DNA of 64,000 bases from Paragorgia papillata (GCA_035771165.1 JAWNZC010000114.1:3033001-3097000); one strand, 5' to 3'. Counted from the stretch's first letter, positions 1-9,505 are shown. Numbers and translations are program-made. Notes: generated by a model not told the origin, from the sequence alone.

Positions 1-111
1 TACAATTGTTGTTCTTTCTCCAGCCTCGTTCTGATTCTGAGCAAACTCAATATGAAACAACATGTCACTTAATGTTTGTTCGACAAATAATTCTTGAGCC
101 ATTTCCGAGAT
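1..111 (-). CDS. ASH2L: ASH2L-like exon 16, DPY30-binding motif, truncated by window edge
   Basis: Encodes [20 protein letters not shown] then [17 protein letters not shown] and stays open to base 1. The [13 protein letters not shown] helix corresponds to the amphipathic segment of human ASH2L that binds the DPY30 dimer. Only a short C-terminal tail should be missing. Confidence 0.92.
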   Translation of the reverse strand, partial: MSEMAQELFVEQTLSDMLFHIEFAQNQNEAGERTTIV

Positions 112-3100
112 CTAAAAGAACAAACAATTTGACTTATATTGCAAATATTAGTGTTAAATGTTTTTTATAAAGTAATAATATATAGATTAGAAAGATACAT
201 ACGGGTTTATATTCCACATCTTTTGGAGGATACTTAAAGTCTGGACCAAAATTAACTGAAACCTGCAAAAATAAGCTTGCGTTTACAAAAGCCTCCAGCA
301 TGATCTTGTTGCTTGAACGTTGAGTACGTTTTCCAGGTTTGCGTCCTACTTTACAATTATCGTGTTCACAAGTGTGTCTAGCTTATTAGTGCAGAGCAAG
401 ACATTGTTGATCAGAAATTTACACACATTGTAAAACATAGCATTTGTTCATCTATTCATACCTGACACCCCCCACACCCCGGTACATACTTCTTCTGTAC
501 AGTGTAAAAAAGTAGAGTGCTGTGTAGGTGGTAAACTGTCGAGAATAGTTTTGATAACGAAATACTGACGTTTCAAGCGGAGTCCATCAGAGTAAAATGT
601 GATGAAAGCCTTCGCTCGAAACGTCAGCTTTACGTTATAAAACTAATGCTGGCAGTTCACCATTTCACTTTGCTCCATACTCCATGCAAACTGGGGTGTT
701 ATAGCAGATTCTCACCGTGGCATTTTTATATAATGAGACAGCGGGATAATATGTTCCTCCAAATATATTCTCCGCAGCGACACCCTGGAGATAAAACAAC
801 AAATCATTGCAAAATATACTGTATGTGTGAATGTAATAATGCATTAAGTATAGCTGAATAGTATATTCTTTGACCAAGTGTTGATAATAATCAGCATACT
901 CTGAGCTCTAGGCCTCTACAACACTGCACTACCATTAATAACACCCTTTCTTTCATTCACTGCACCTTTGATTGTCCATTTTGGTAATACATTATCTATA
1001 AAAAAACACAAGCACCAGTATATCAAACACGATTGCACTATTCACTCCAAAGTAGTACTCACATCGTACCATAGAACACAATAGAAGTAAAGCTATTAAG
1101 GTAAGTTATGAGTTTAAAAAAAAATGTTTGGTAAACGTTGCTCAAGCTCAATTATCGATTCGAAAATTGCACGTTCCATCCCTAACTGGGGCTGAGAATA
1201 AGTATTTGAACATCTAGTATGCAAACGTCTGTTCCATTCCGCTAAGCAAGCACCAAGAAGTATGAACAAACCTTGCTGCCTTCTAATCGACTCAGCTCCT
1301 ATAATTAAATAAAATAAACTAATCCGAATGAATATTAACAAAACGTGTCGTATATGTATTGCAAACTATACTGTCTGTTTGTTTGTCTGTCTGTTTGTTT
1401 GTTTGTTTGTTTGTTTGTTTGTTGGTCCGTCCGTCCGTCCGTCCGTCCGTCTGTCTGTCCACCCATCAGCCTGTCTGTCTGTCAGTCTATATTATCTCCG
1501 ATATTATCTCTAATATTATCTCTAATATTATCTTCAATATTATTTCAATATTATCTCCAATATTATCTCCAATATTATCTCCAATATTATCTCCAATATT
1601 ATCTCTCCAATATTATCTCCAATATTATTTCAATATTATCTCCAATATTATCTCCAATATTATCTCCAATATTATCTCCAATATTATTTCAATATTATCT
1701 CCAATATTATCTCCAATATTATCTCCAATATTATCTCTCCAATATTATCTCCAATATTATTTCAATATTATCTCCAATATTATCTCCAATATTATTTCAA
1801 TATTATCTCCAATATTATCTCAATATTATCTCCAATATTATCTCCAATATTATTTCAATATTATCTCCAATATTATCTCAATATTATTTTCAATATTATC
1901 TCCAATATTATCTCAATATTATTTTCAATATTATCCCACTAACCTTTTCTGTTCGATCAACATGATCTTTTTCTTCATAGTAAAGAAAACTCTTAAATTT
2001 GATCAAAGCCTAAAAAATAATAATATCTTACATAACAAGGTAAAAAGATCACTAAAAAACAACAAAATAGTTTGTTTCATTTTTTCTAATGTGAATAACC
2101 TGGCTGTACTTCTAATCATTAAATATGTTAATAAACATAGAGCAGAGTATAGGAAAAATAAGTCAGAGTCTTACATGCAATTAATGTCTTACCCTGTCTT
2201 TGTATGTTGGAGGCAAAAGCGAAGCTGAAATGAGAAAATGGGATAAAATAAAAATATTTTTAAAAGAAAATCATTTTGAATAAGTATTTGTACAAAGTGA
2301 ACAGGACTGAAGTTGATTCTCTAGGTTGGTAATGTTGTTGCTGTTGTTGCTAGTGGTGTTGCTAGTGGTGTTGGTAGTGGTGGTGGTAGTGGTGGTGTTG
2401 GTAGTGGTGGTGTTGGTAGTGGTGGTGTTGGTAGTGGTGGTGTTGGTAGTGGTGGTGTTGGTAGTGGTGGTGTTGGTAGTGGTGGTGTTGGTAGTGGTGG
2501 TGTTGGTAGTGGTGGTGTTGGTAGTGGTGGTGTTGGTAGTGGTGGTGTTGGTAGTGGTGGTGTTGGTAGTGGTGTTGGTAGTGGTGTTGGTAGTGCTGTT
2601 GTTGGTAGTGCTGTTGTTGGTAGTGCTGTTGTTGGTAGTGCTGTTGTTGGTAGTGCTGTTGTTGGTAGTGCTGTTGTTGGTAGTGCTGTTGTTGGTAGTG
2701 TTGTTGTTGGTAGTGGTGTTGGTAGTGCTGGTGTTGGTAGTGCTGGTGTTGGTAGTGCTGGTGTTGGTAGTGCTGTTGGTAGTGTTGTTGTTGTTGGTAG
2801 TGTTGTTGTTGTTGGTGTTGGTGTTGGTGGTGGTGTTGTTGTTGGTGTTGTTGGTAGTGGTGTTGGTAGTGGTGTTGGTAGTGGTGGTGGTGTTGTTGTT
2901 GTTGGTAGTGTTGTTGTTGTTGTTGTTGGTGTTGGTGGTGGTGTTGTTGTTGGTGTTGTTGGTAGTGGTGTTGGTAGTGGTGTTGGTAGTGGTGGTGTTG
3001 GTAGTGGTGTTGGTAGTGGTGTTGGTAGTGGTGGTGTTGGTAGTGGGTGTGGTGTTGGTAGTGGTGTTGCTGTTGTTGGTAGTGGTGTTGGTAGTGGTGT

Positions 3101-4078
3101 TGGTAGTGGTGTTGGTAGTGGTGTTGGTAGTGGTGTTGGTAGTGGTGTTGGTAGTGGTGTTGGTAGTGGTGTTGGTAGTGGTGTTGGTAGCGGTGTTGTT
3201 GGTAGTAGTGGTGCTGTTGTTGGTAATGTTGTTGGTAGTGGTGCTGCTGTTGTTGTGTGGTGGTGGTGGTGCTGCTGTTGTTGCTGCTGCTGCTGCTGTT
3301 GTTGGTAACGTTGGTGCTGCTGTTGTTGGTAATGTTGTTGGTAGTGGCATGTTGTTGTTGTTGTTGATGGTGGTGCTGTTGTCGTTGTTGCTGCTGTTCT
3401 TGGTGGTGCTGTTGTTGCTGCTGCTATTGTTGTTGGTGCTGCTGTTCTTGGTGCTGTTGTTGTTGTTGGTGGTGGTGCTGCTAGCCTATTGTTGGTGTTG
3501 TTGCTATTGTTGCTACTGCTGTTCTTGGTGTTGCTGCTATTGATGTTGGTGCTGTTATTGTTGCTGCTGTTGGTGGTGGTGGAGGTGCTGCTGTTGTTGT
3601 TGGTGGTGGTGGTGCTGTTGTTGTTGTTGCTGTTGTTGGTGCTGTTGCTGCTGCTGTTGCTGCTGTGGTGGGTGTTCTTGTTGCTGTTCTTCTTGCTGCT
3701 GCTGCTGTTGTTGTTGCTATGGTTGGTGTTGCTGTTGTTGTTCTTCTTGCTGCTGCTGCTGCTGTTGTTGTTGTTGTTGCTGTGGTTGGTGTTGCTGTTG
3801 TTGTTCTTCTTGCTGCTGCTGCTGCTGTTGTTGTTGTTGTTGTTGTTGCTGTGGTTGGTGTTGCTGTTGTTGTTCTTCTTGCTGCTGCTGGTGTTGTTGT
3901 TGTTGTTGCTGTGGTTGGTGTTCTTGTTGGTGTTGCTGTGGTTGCTATTGGTGCTCAGGTGTTGTTGTTGCTGTGGTTGGTGTTGTTAGTGTTGCTGTGG
4001 TTGGTGTTCTTGTTGCTGTTGGTGTTGCTGTGGTTGTTATTGGTGTGGGTGTTGTTGTTGCTGTTGGTGTTGTTGCTT

Positions 4079-4110
<32 letters not shown>

Positions 4111-7100
4111 GCTCCTACTATTGTTGTAGTTGCTGCGGTTGTTGCTGCTGCGCCTACTATTGTTGTAGTTGCTGTTGTTGCTGCTGCTGTTGTTGCTCCT
4201 ACTATTGTTGTAGTTGCTGTTCAACAGCTGTTGTAGTTGCTGTTGTTGCTGCTGCTGTTGTTTCTCCTACTATTGTTGTAGTTGCTGTTCGACAGCTGTT
4301 GTAGTTGCTGTTTGTTCTTTTACCTTTTGGTTGGTTATTTCCAGGAAGACTGATAAACATTCCAATTACATCTCCAGATGAAAAACCATCACTATAATTT
4401 ATAAAGTATTAACAAACACTTCCTAAAATGCTGATAGTAAAACTATAATTACCAAATGCTAATTTCTGAGTTGGTTGGTCTGTCATGCCATCAAGATTAT
4501 CATTAGAGCAACAGCATAGACATGAACTAAAGGAAGACATCTAGGGGAGTAAATGAAGGGGGTAGTGCTAAGAGTAATTAACACAAACCTGTAATGCTTG
4601 CCTCGACTTTGATGAAATGCTGTTCCTTTTCTACTTCGTATACTGTAACCAAACTTGTCATAACCCAATGGAGCTTGGAGATTACCTGAAAAAAACCCAT
4701 TGACATGCTGACTAGTGCTCAGATTATATATATGCGAGTGTCGTGCACATGGTGAAACATCTCCAGATTGAGAATAATATTGACATAAGCATATATATAT
4801 ATATATATATAATTTGTCTTCTAGTGTACAACTGTGCATTTCACAATGCTGGACAAGGAAATTTTGATACAAATATCTTAGTATATTTTACATCTTTACC
4901 ATAAAGTTGGGACCATCCTATTCTAGAAGCTGTTCCCTCAGGCATGTCTTCTACTTTCACCTAAACAATAAAATATCTTAATGTTTATAAAACCATGAAT
5001 CAATCAATTATTAAAAAGAGACAGGACTACAAGGTTGTTGTACAGTACCTCAAAGAACCAGTTCCCATGGTTAACACCTGTGGAATACAGGAAATGACAA
5101 GTTAGGCAAGAGCTCAAACAAATGCATGTAATGAATCCTAAAAATGACTTTACCAAAACCTGATGCTATACACGAGTCTGCGGTCGCTGATGCTCAACAT
5201 GACTTATTTTCTCTGGGCAGCCCCCCCACTTACCCATATGCTTATGCCAATTCTTGCAGATTTCAAGAGGAAAACTTGTTAATAACTAGAGCAAAAATAC
5301 GTGTAAAAAGCTGTCAAAGCCTCACCATGCGTTGCTCTGACCATGCTGTATCCTTTCTCACCAGTCACTGACAATCGATCATCTGAGATTTTAAGCTGTG
5401 GAGCTAAAAATAATATATATTCAATTATGCCAGATCATGCCTATCAAACTATGCTATATTACACAGTCCACAATTTACACCATGATAAAGGATATGCCAG
5501 AATACTAATAATTATACCAAATTGTGCCAAAATAAACAATTATGCCAAGATATACAATTATGCTAAATTATGGATGTATAATAATTACACCAGGATATAT
5601 GTTTATGCCAGGATATATAATTATGCCAGGATATATAATTATGCCAGGATATATAATTATGCCAGGATATATAATTATGCCAGGATATATAATTATACCA
5701 GGATATATAATTATGCCAGGATATATAATTATGCCAGGATATAATTATGCCAGGATATATAATTATGCCAGGATATATAATTATGCCAGGATATATAATT
5801 ATACCAGGATATATAATTATGCCAGGATATATAATTATGCCATGATATATAATTATACCAGGATATATAATTATGCCAGGATATATAATTATGCCAGGAT
5901 ATATAATTATGCCAGGATATATAATTATGCCAGGATATATAATTATGCCAGGATATATAATTATGCCAGGATATATAATTATGCCAGGATATATAATTAT
6001 GCCAGGATATATAATTATGCCAGGATATATAATTATGCCAGGATATATAATCATGCCAGGATATATAATTATGCCAGGATATATAATTATGCCAGGATAT
6101 ATAATTATGCCAGGATATATAATTATGCCAGGATATATAATCATGCCAGGATATATAATTATGCCAGGATATATAATTATGCCAGGATATATAATTATGC
6201 CAGGATATATAATTATGCCAGGATATATAATCATGCCAGGATATATAATTATGCCAGGATATATAATTATGCCAGGATATATAATTATGCCAGGATATAT
6301 AATTATGCCAGGATATATAATTATACCAGGATATATAATTATGCCAGGATATATAATTATGCCAGGATATATAATTATGCCAGGATATATAATTATGCCA
6401 GGATATATAATTATGCCAGGATATATAATTATGCCAGGATATATAATTATGCCAGGATATATAATCATGCCAGGATATATAATTGTGTCAGGATATATAA
6501 TCATGCCAGGATATATAATCATGCCAGGATATATAATCATGCCAGGATATATAATTATGCCAGGATATATAATTATACCAGGATATATAATTATGCCAGG
6601 ATATATAATCATGCCAGGATATATAATTATGTCAGGATATATAATCATGCCAGGATATATAATTATATCAGGATATATAATCATGCCAGGATATATAATT
6701 ATGTCAGGATATATAATTACATCAGGATATATAATTATGTCAGGATATATAATTACACCAGGATATATAATTATGTCAGGATATATAATTATGTCAGGAT
6801 ATATAATTATGTCAGGATATATAATTACACCAGGATATATAATCATGCCAGGATATATAATTATGTCAGGATATATAATCATGTCAGGATATATAATTAT
6901 GTCAGGATATATAATTACACCAGGATATATAATTATGTCAGGATATATAATTATGTCAGGATATATAATTATGTCAGGATATATAATTATGCCAGGATAT
7001 ATAATTATGTCAGGATATATAATTATGTCAGGATATATAATTATGTCAGGATATATAATTACATCAGGATATATAATTATGTCAGGATATATAATTATGT

Positions 7101-9483
7101 CAGGATATATAATTATGTCAGGATATATAATTATGTCAGGATATATAATTATGTCAGGATATATAATTATGTCCAGATATATAATTATGCCAAGATATAT
7201 AATTATGCCAGGATAATAAAATTATGCCAGGATATACAGCATAAATATTCTAAAATTGCTGCAGTACCTCTGTCATGCAATGCCAGATACACTTTGTGAT
7301 GTAATGCAACTCGATATAGTTCTCCTGGAATTGGTTTGCCAGCCCAAGACTCCATATCAAAACTGGATTTTGGAGCATTTTTGTCAGGTTCTGCCAGAAT
7401 ATATCTATAACCATCCTACATAATTAGGGTAAAAATCAAGGACAAATGACGTTATTGGAGGATTTGTGCCAAGCCACAGGGGGGATTCCACCCCCTGATC
7501 AGAGGGCAAGTCAAGCTCAGACCACGCTGACAAGACTTTGATGAGTGCTGAGATAATCCCCACATATTATCATGAATGACCGCTGACTAGCATTGTCTCC
7601 TTTTTTACCTTGCCTAAATTACATTTAGCCACATAAAAAATCAAGGACAAATGATTGAACATACTGAGTACATATGTTTACAATTGACTTAAGCAAATGC
7701 CAGAACAGACAAGATGTACTTACTTTGTTAAATGGATGTTCCAGAGGGTAACCATGGGATGGCAATCTTTGTTGAGCAAGGTCACTACAAACCAGTTTAG
7801 ACATTTAGTTATTTGTTTGTTTGTTTGTTTGTTTTCATCTGTCTGTCTGTCTGAATATCTGTTAGTCTCTTTGTTTGTTTGTTGTTTGTTTGCATCTGTC
7901 TGTCTGTCTGAATATCTGTTAGTCTCTTTGTTTGTTTGTTTGTTTGTTGTTTGTTTGCATCTGTCTGTCTGAATATCTGTTAGTCTCTTTGTTTGTTTGT
8001 TGTTTGTTTGCATCTGTCTGTCTGAATATCTGTTAGTCTCTTTGCTTGTTTGTTTGTTTGTTGTTTGTTTGCATCTGTCTGTCTGAATATCTGTTGGTCT
8101 CTTTGTTTGTTTGTTTGTTTGCATCTGTCTGTCTGACTGAATATCTGTTGGTCTCTTTGTATGTTTGTTTGTTTGTTTGTTTGCATCTGTCTGTCTGACT
8201 GAATATCTGTTGGTCTCTTTGTTTGTTTGTTTGTTTGTTTGTTTGTTTGTTTGTTTGTTTGTTTGTTTGTTTGTTTGTTTGTTTGTTTGTTGTTCACTTA
8301 CTGGTTTGTTTGTCTGTCTGTCTATCTGTTTGTTTGTTTGTGTGTTGGTCTGTCTATTTGTCATTGTTTATATACAATGTTATATGAGAACTTGTAAAGC
8401 AGCCATAGTGATAGTAATTGGTACGCACAATATTGAAATGGTGAAAGAGAGTGACACACAGATAATTACCTTTTTGATTTCTTTGTTGCTGAAGTTCCTT
8501 GACCACTATCTATTTTTCTTTTTCCTTTTCTTCCTATTCTTGAACTTTCAGTGCGGCTCTTTCCACTATTTTGACTACTAGACAGGTTTAAAGCTGGGTT
8601 GGCAGCTACTGCATGTACCATTGCACTTGTACCCACCATTGATGGTAGATTATCATGTAATGATGTACCGGTACCTAATACAGGTGCTACATTGGTATGT
8701 AATGGTACACTGATACCTATTATAGCTGGTAAAGTGCTGTCTAATGGTGCATTGGAGTCTAATGATGCAAGTGCAAGATTGTTGTTTAATGCAACATTTG
8801 TATCTATTTCAGATGATAAATTGTTATCTAACAATGCACTACAACTTAATGCTGGTGGCAGATTGTCATGTAATAGTGTATCGGTGTCTAATGTAGCTGG
8901 TAAATTACCATTTAATGGTGCATTGGCACTGACCATCTGTGGTATATTTTCACGTAATGGTACATCAGTATCTAGTGCTGGTGAATTTATTACCACTGTC
9001 ATATCACTGCCAACAACAATGTCACAAATTGCCTCTGATGTTACATCTTGCGCAGGTGTCCACATTTTTTCTTCGTTCTCTATCTTTGCCATTGAAGCTT
9101 CTTCTGATAGCATCTCAATGTCTTTCATAAAATTCAGCTAAACAATTCAAAATACATGTTCTTGGCATTCCATTGATCAACCGATATTCTAGCAAACTAT
9201 ACAATTTATTAACACATAACATTGCTATAAAAAACTAGAGAGAAAATTAGATCATTTATGCAAGCTGTTCCCCCCATTAATAATTTTCAAAGTAGAGAAC
9301 TAAATTAAATTGAATTTATTTGCTCATTGTCTACAAAATAAAAACTTTGAAATAGAACAAAAATACTCCAACCTTTTGCACCTCATGATTTCCAATTTCT
9401 AACTTTTTTATTTCGCTTTCTTGCGGTGTTTCCGTTGATAACAATAAATCACACTCAATCAAAGAACACACGCTGTCCGCCAT
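1..9483 (-). CDS. ASH2L: ASH2L-like COMPASS/MLL complex subunit, 16 exons, 3' end beyond window
   Basis: Family role: ASH2L is a core nuclear subunit (WRAD module, with WDR5, RBBP5 and DPY30) that stimulates histone H3K4 methylation by SET1/MLL enzymes. Exons on the minus strand, 5' to 3': 9483-9373, 9137-8470, 7784-7724, 7415-7268, 5403-5326, 5077-5049, 4960-4900, 4685-4589, 4391-4324, 2224-2193, 2009-1944, 1298-1272, 1092-1063, 784-716, 262-203, 111-1. All introns are GT-AG and all phases agree, giving 572 codons with no stop. Conserved blocks in family order include [88 protein letters not shown] and [14 protein letters not shown]. The residues around the known RBBP5-binding pocket ([23 protein letters not shown]) are kept. 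The PHD and winged-helix region expected before the SPRY domain is not seen. The start ATG lies in a good context (aacATGG). The stop codon is outside the window. Confidence 0.93.
203..262 (-). CDS. ASH2L: ASH2L-like exon 15
   Basis: Encodes [20 protein letters not shown], matching the last SPRY strand of the family. Acceptor ttgcag, donor gtatgt. Confidence 0.96.
531..660. repeat. Fold-back (MITE-like) element in intron 14
   Basis: Bases 531-589 and 600-660 are imperfect inverted repeats of about 60 bp with a 10-base loop. Shared words include ctgacgtttc(a/g)agcg and attagttttataacg. No transposase is present, so this would be a non-autonomous element or a relic. It lies wholly inside the 263-715 intron. 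Confidence 0.75.
716..784 (-). CDS. ASH2L: ASH2L-like exon 14
   Basis: Encodes [20 protein letters not shown] then NAT, matching [23 protein letters not shown]. Acceptor ctccag, donor gtgaga, phase 0. Confidence 0.95.
1063..1092 (-). CDS. ASH2L: ASH2L-like exon 13 (30-base microexon)
   Basis: Encodes [10 protein letters not shown] in phase 0; the FY aligns with HSEIIFYKNG of the human protein. A neighbouring frame (SIVFY) also looks similar but does not fit the splice phases of the flanking exons. Confidence 0.72.
1272..1298 (-). CDS. ASH2L: ASH2L-like exon 12 (27-base microexon)
   Basis: Encodes ELSRLEGSK between acceptor attatag and donor gtttgt, phase 0 on both sides. Together with exon 13 it supplies 19 residues, the same number found between AEK and GVAYKDIF in human ASH2L, which supports the call despite weak identity. 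Confidence 0.75.
1371..1490. repeat. Compound tetranucleotide microsatellite (TTTG)n/(GTCC)n/(GTCT)n
   Basis: Tandem gtttg, then gtccgtcc, then gtctgtct tracts in the intron between exons 11 and 12. The long Cys/Leu/Val/Phe and Pro/Ser-rich open frames across it are products of the repeat and are not genes. Confidence 0.9.
1491..1935. repeat. 11-14-bp tandem repeat of the AATATTATCTCC type
   Basis: About 37 tandem copies of a unit built on aatattatctcc, with shorter forms such as tttcaatattatc. The array fills the intron up to nine bases from the donor of exon 11. AATATT occurs in almost every unit, so the array is rich in short palindromes. Confidence 0.92.
1944..2009 (-). CDS. ASH2L: ASH2L-like exon 11
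   Basis: Encodes [20 protein letters not shown] then EK, nearly the same as [22 protein letters not shown] of the family. Donor gttagt, phase 0. Confidence 0.95.
2193..2224 (-). CDS. ASH2L: ASH2L-like exon 10 (32 bases)
   Basis: Encodes (A)[10 protein letters not shown], matching SLPDTYKDK of human ASH2L. Acceptor ttcag, donor gtaaga; phase 1 to 0. Confidence 0.92.
2326..4320. repeat. Two-kilobase GTT/GGT/GCT trinucleotide-derived array in intron 9
   Basis: The + strand is almost free of A and poor in C over about 2 kb. From left to right: a 15-bp unit (ggtagtggtggtgtt) at about 2390-2570; a 15-bp unit with gctgttgtt at 2590-2700; mixed units; a 12-bp unit (ggtagtggtgtt) at about 3090-3190; CTG/TTG-rich blocks with ttcttcttgctgctgctg at 3660-3900; and units containing cctactattgttgtagtt at 4110-4310. 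It fills the intron between exons 9 and 10. Open frames for Asn/Thr or Val/Leu polymers across it are artefacts. Confidence 0.93.
4324..4391 (-). CDS. ASH2L: ASH2L-like exon 9
   Basis: Encodes (S)[16 protein letters not shown] followed by GNNQPK, matching the GQGDVLGFYINLPE segment of the family. The donor gtaaaa lies directly against a 2-kb trinucleotide-rich repeat in the next intron. Confidence 0.9.
4589..4685 (-). CDS. ASH2L: ASH2L-like exon 8
   Basis: Encodes [20 protein letters not shown] then [12 protein letters not shown], the best-conserved run in the gene, with the proline, tyrosine and arginine of the RBBP5 pocket. Donor gtttgt; phase 2. Confidence 0.96.
4790..4811. repeat. (AT)n dinucleotide tract in intron 7
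   Basis: About eleven AT steps between exons 7 and 8. Confidence 0.9.
4900..4960 (-). CDS. ASH2L: ASH2L-like exon 7
   Basis: Encodes [20 protein letters not shown]; the MP..TA.R.GWSQ pattern is diagnostic of the ASH2L SPRY domain and includes the pocket arginine. Confidence 0.95.
5049..5077 (-). CDS. ASH2L: ASH2L-like exon 6 (29-base microexon)
   Basis: Encodes [10 protein letters not shown], matching the GAWYFE beta strand of human ASH2L. Acceptor ccacag, donor gtactg. It joins phase 1 to phase 0 with no stop. Confidence 0.93.
5326..5403 (-). CDS. ASH2L: ASH2L-like exon 5
   Basis: Encodes [20 protein letters not shown] followed by MVRATH, a highly conserved SPRY segment containing the tyrosine of the RBBP5-binding pocket. 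Phase 1 at both ends; donor gtgagg. Confidence 0.96.
5515..7225. repeat. 18-bp minisatellite, unit ggatatataattatgcca, in intron 4
   Basis: About 94 nearly perfect copies of an 18-bp unit fill most of the 5404-7267 intron between exons 4 and 5. The left part is mainly gcca type. A c-to-t change (gtca) appears near 6484 and dominates after about 6690, with acacca variants mixed in. A tcatgcc variant recurs at 6051, 6141 and 6231, exactly 90 bp (five units) apart. Because 18 is divisible by three, both strands show long open frames (NYARIY or PGYIIM repeats) that are not genes. Confidence 0.95.
7268..7415 (-). CDS. ASH2L: ASH2L-like exon 4
   Basis: Encodes 49 residues including [29 protein letters not shown] and KVYLALHDR, the first part of the SPRY domain. 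It ends in phase 1 before gtactg. Confidence 0.96.
7431..7654. mobile_element. Candidate retroposon insertion with 19-bp target-site duplication
   Basis: A perfect 19-bp direct repeat (aaaaatcaaggacaaatga) sits at 7431-7449 and 7636-7654, flanking 186 bp inside intron 3. The repeat begins with an A-run, as expected for LINE-type endonuclease insertion. The insert contains a stem at 7477-7497 (caggggg, loop, ccccctg). No recognised SINE family; the element class is inferred from the duplication only. Confidence 0.55.
7724..7784 (-). CDS. ASH2L: ASH2L-like exon 3
   Basis: Completes a split serine codon from exon 2 and encodes [20 protein letters not shown], almost the same as the human sequence at the start of the SPRY region. 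The donor is a consensus gtaagt. Confidence 0.95.
7805..8360. repeat. TTTG/TCTG tetranucleotide array with a longer repeat, intron 2
   Basis: Alternating (gttt)n and (ctgt)n tracts are joined by the word gaatatctgttagtctctttg, which recurs about seven times at spacings of about 60-70 bp. A pure gttt run follows at about 8216-8290. It lies between exons 2 and 3. Confidence 0.92.
8470..9137 (-). CDS. ASH2L: ASH2L-like exon 2 with 14-residue repeats and basic linker
   Basis: A 668-base exon (acceptor tttag, donor gtaatt). It starts [18 protein letters not shown], then has about nine degenerate repeats of about 14 residues, with a common pattern of a small or acidic start, a leucine, then DNLP or NNL. 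It ends in a basic Ser/Lys linker, [11 protein letters not shown] followed by TSATKKSK, which matches the nuclear-signal-like linker before the SPRY domain of human ASH2L. The PHD and winged-helix modules are absent here, and the 235-bp intron to exon 1 has no room for them. Confidence 0.88.
8600..9010 (-). repeat. ASH2L: Coding 42-45-bp degenerate repeat within exon 2
   Basis: DNA-level repeats with words such as aatggtgcat, aatgatgtac and aatggtaca underlie the 14-residue protein repeats. Copies differ at many positions but the frame is intact throughout, unlike the noncoding arrays nearby. Confidence 0.75.
9373..9483 (-). CDS. ASH2L: ASH2L-like exon 1 (start codon)
   Basis: Encodes 37 residues beginning [16 protein letters not shown] and ending NHEVQK, then donor gttgga. 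The exon ends in phase 0, matching exon 2. The ATG has A at -3 and G at +4. This short acidic N-terminus does not resemble the human one; an alternative upstream exon cannot be excluded. Confidence 0.75.
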
Positions 9484-9487
9484 GTTG
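9477..9487 (+). promoter_or_regulatory. YY1-like element overlapping the start codon
   Basis: The word ccgccatgttg matches the extended YY1 consensus CCGCCATNTTG and contains the complement of the ATGGCGG start of the ASH2L-like gene. In animals such elements mark the 5' ends of TATA-less housekeeping genes. Function here is inferred. Confidence 0.45.
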
Positions 9488-9505
9488 GAATTGTGCCCGC
9501 GCTAC

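Noticed and set aside
1063..1092. Alternative frame for exon 13 reading SIVFY
   Set aside because: It resembles the family locally but does not fit the phases of exons 12 and 14; the phase-0 frame keeps the expected 19-residue length.
2271..3350. Long Asn/Thr-rich open frame (359 codons) on the minus strand
   Set aside because: It lies inside the intron between exons 9 and 10 and is produced by the trinucleotide array; the + strand shows equally long Val/Leu frames in the same place.
5542..7299. Open frames of 439-585 codons with NYARIY, PGYIIM or IIYPGI repeats on both strands
   Set aside because: An 18-bp period keeps several frames open on both strands. The segment is an intron of the ASH2L-like gene.
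7697..8581. Cys/Leu/Val/Phe and Thr/Asn/Lys/Gln-rich open frames
   Set aside because: Products of the TTTG/TCTG tetranucleotide array in an intron; the true exon at 7724-7784 is in a different frame.
8599..9141. 180-codon open frame on the + strand
   Set aside because: It is antisense to exon 2 of the ASH2L-like gene, whose frame has homology and matching splice sites.
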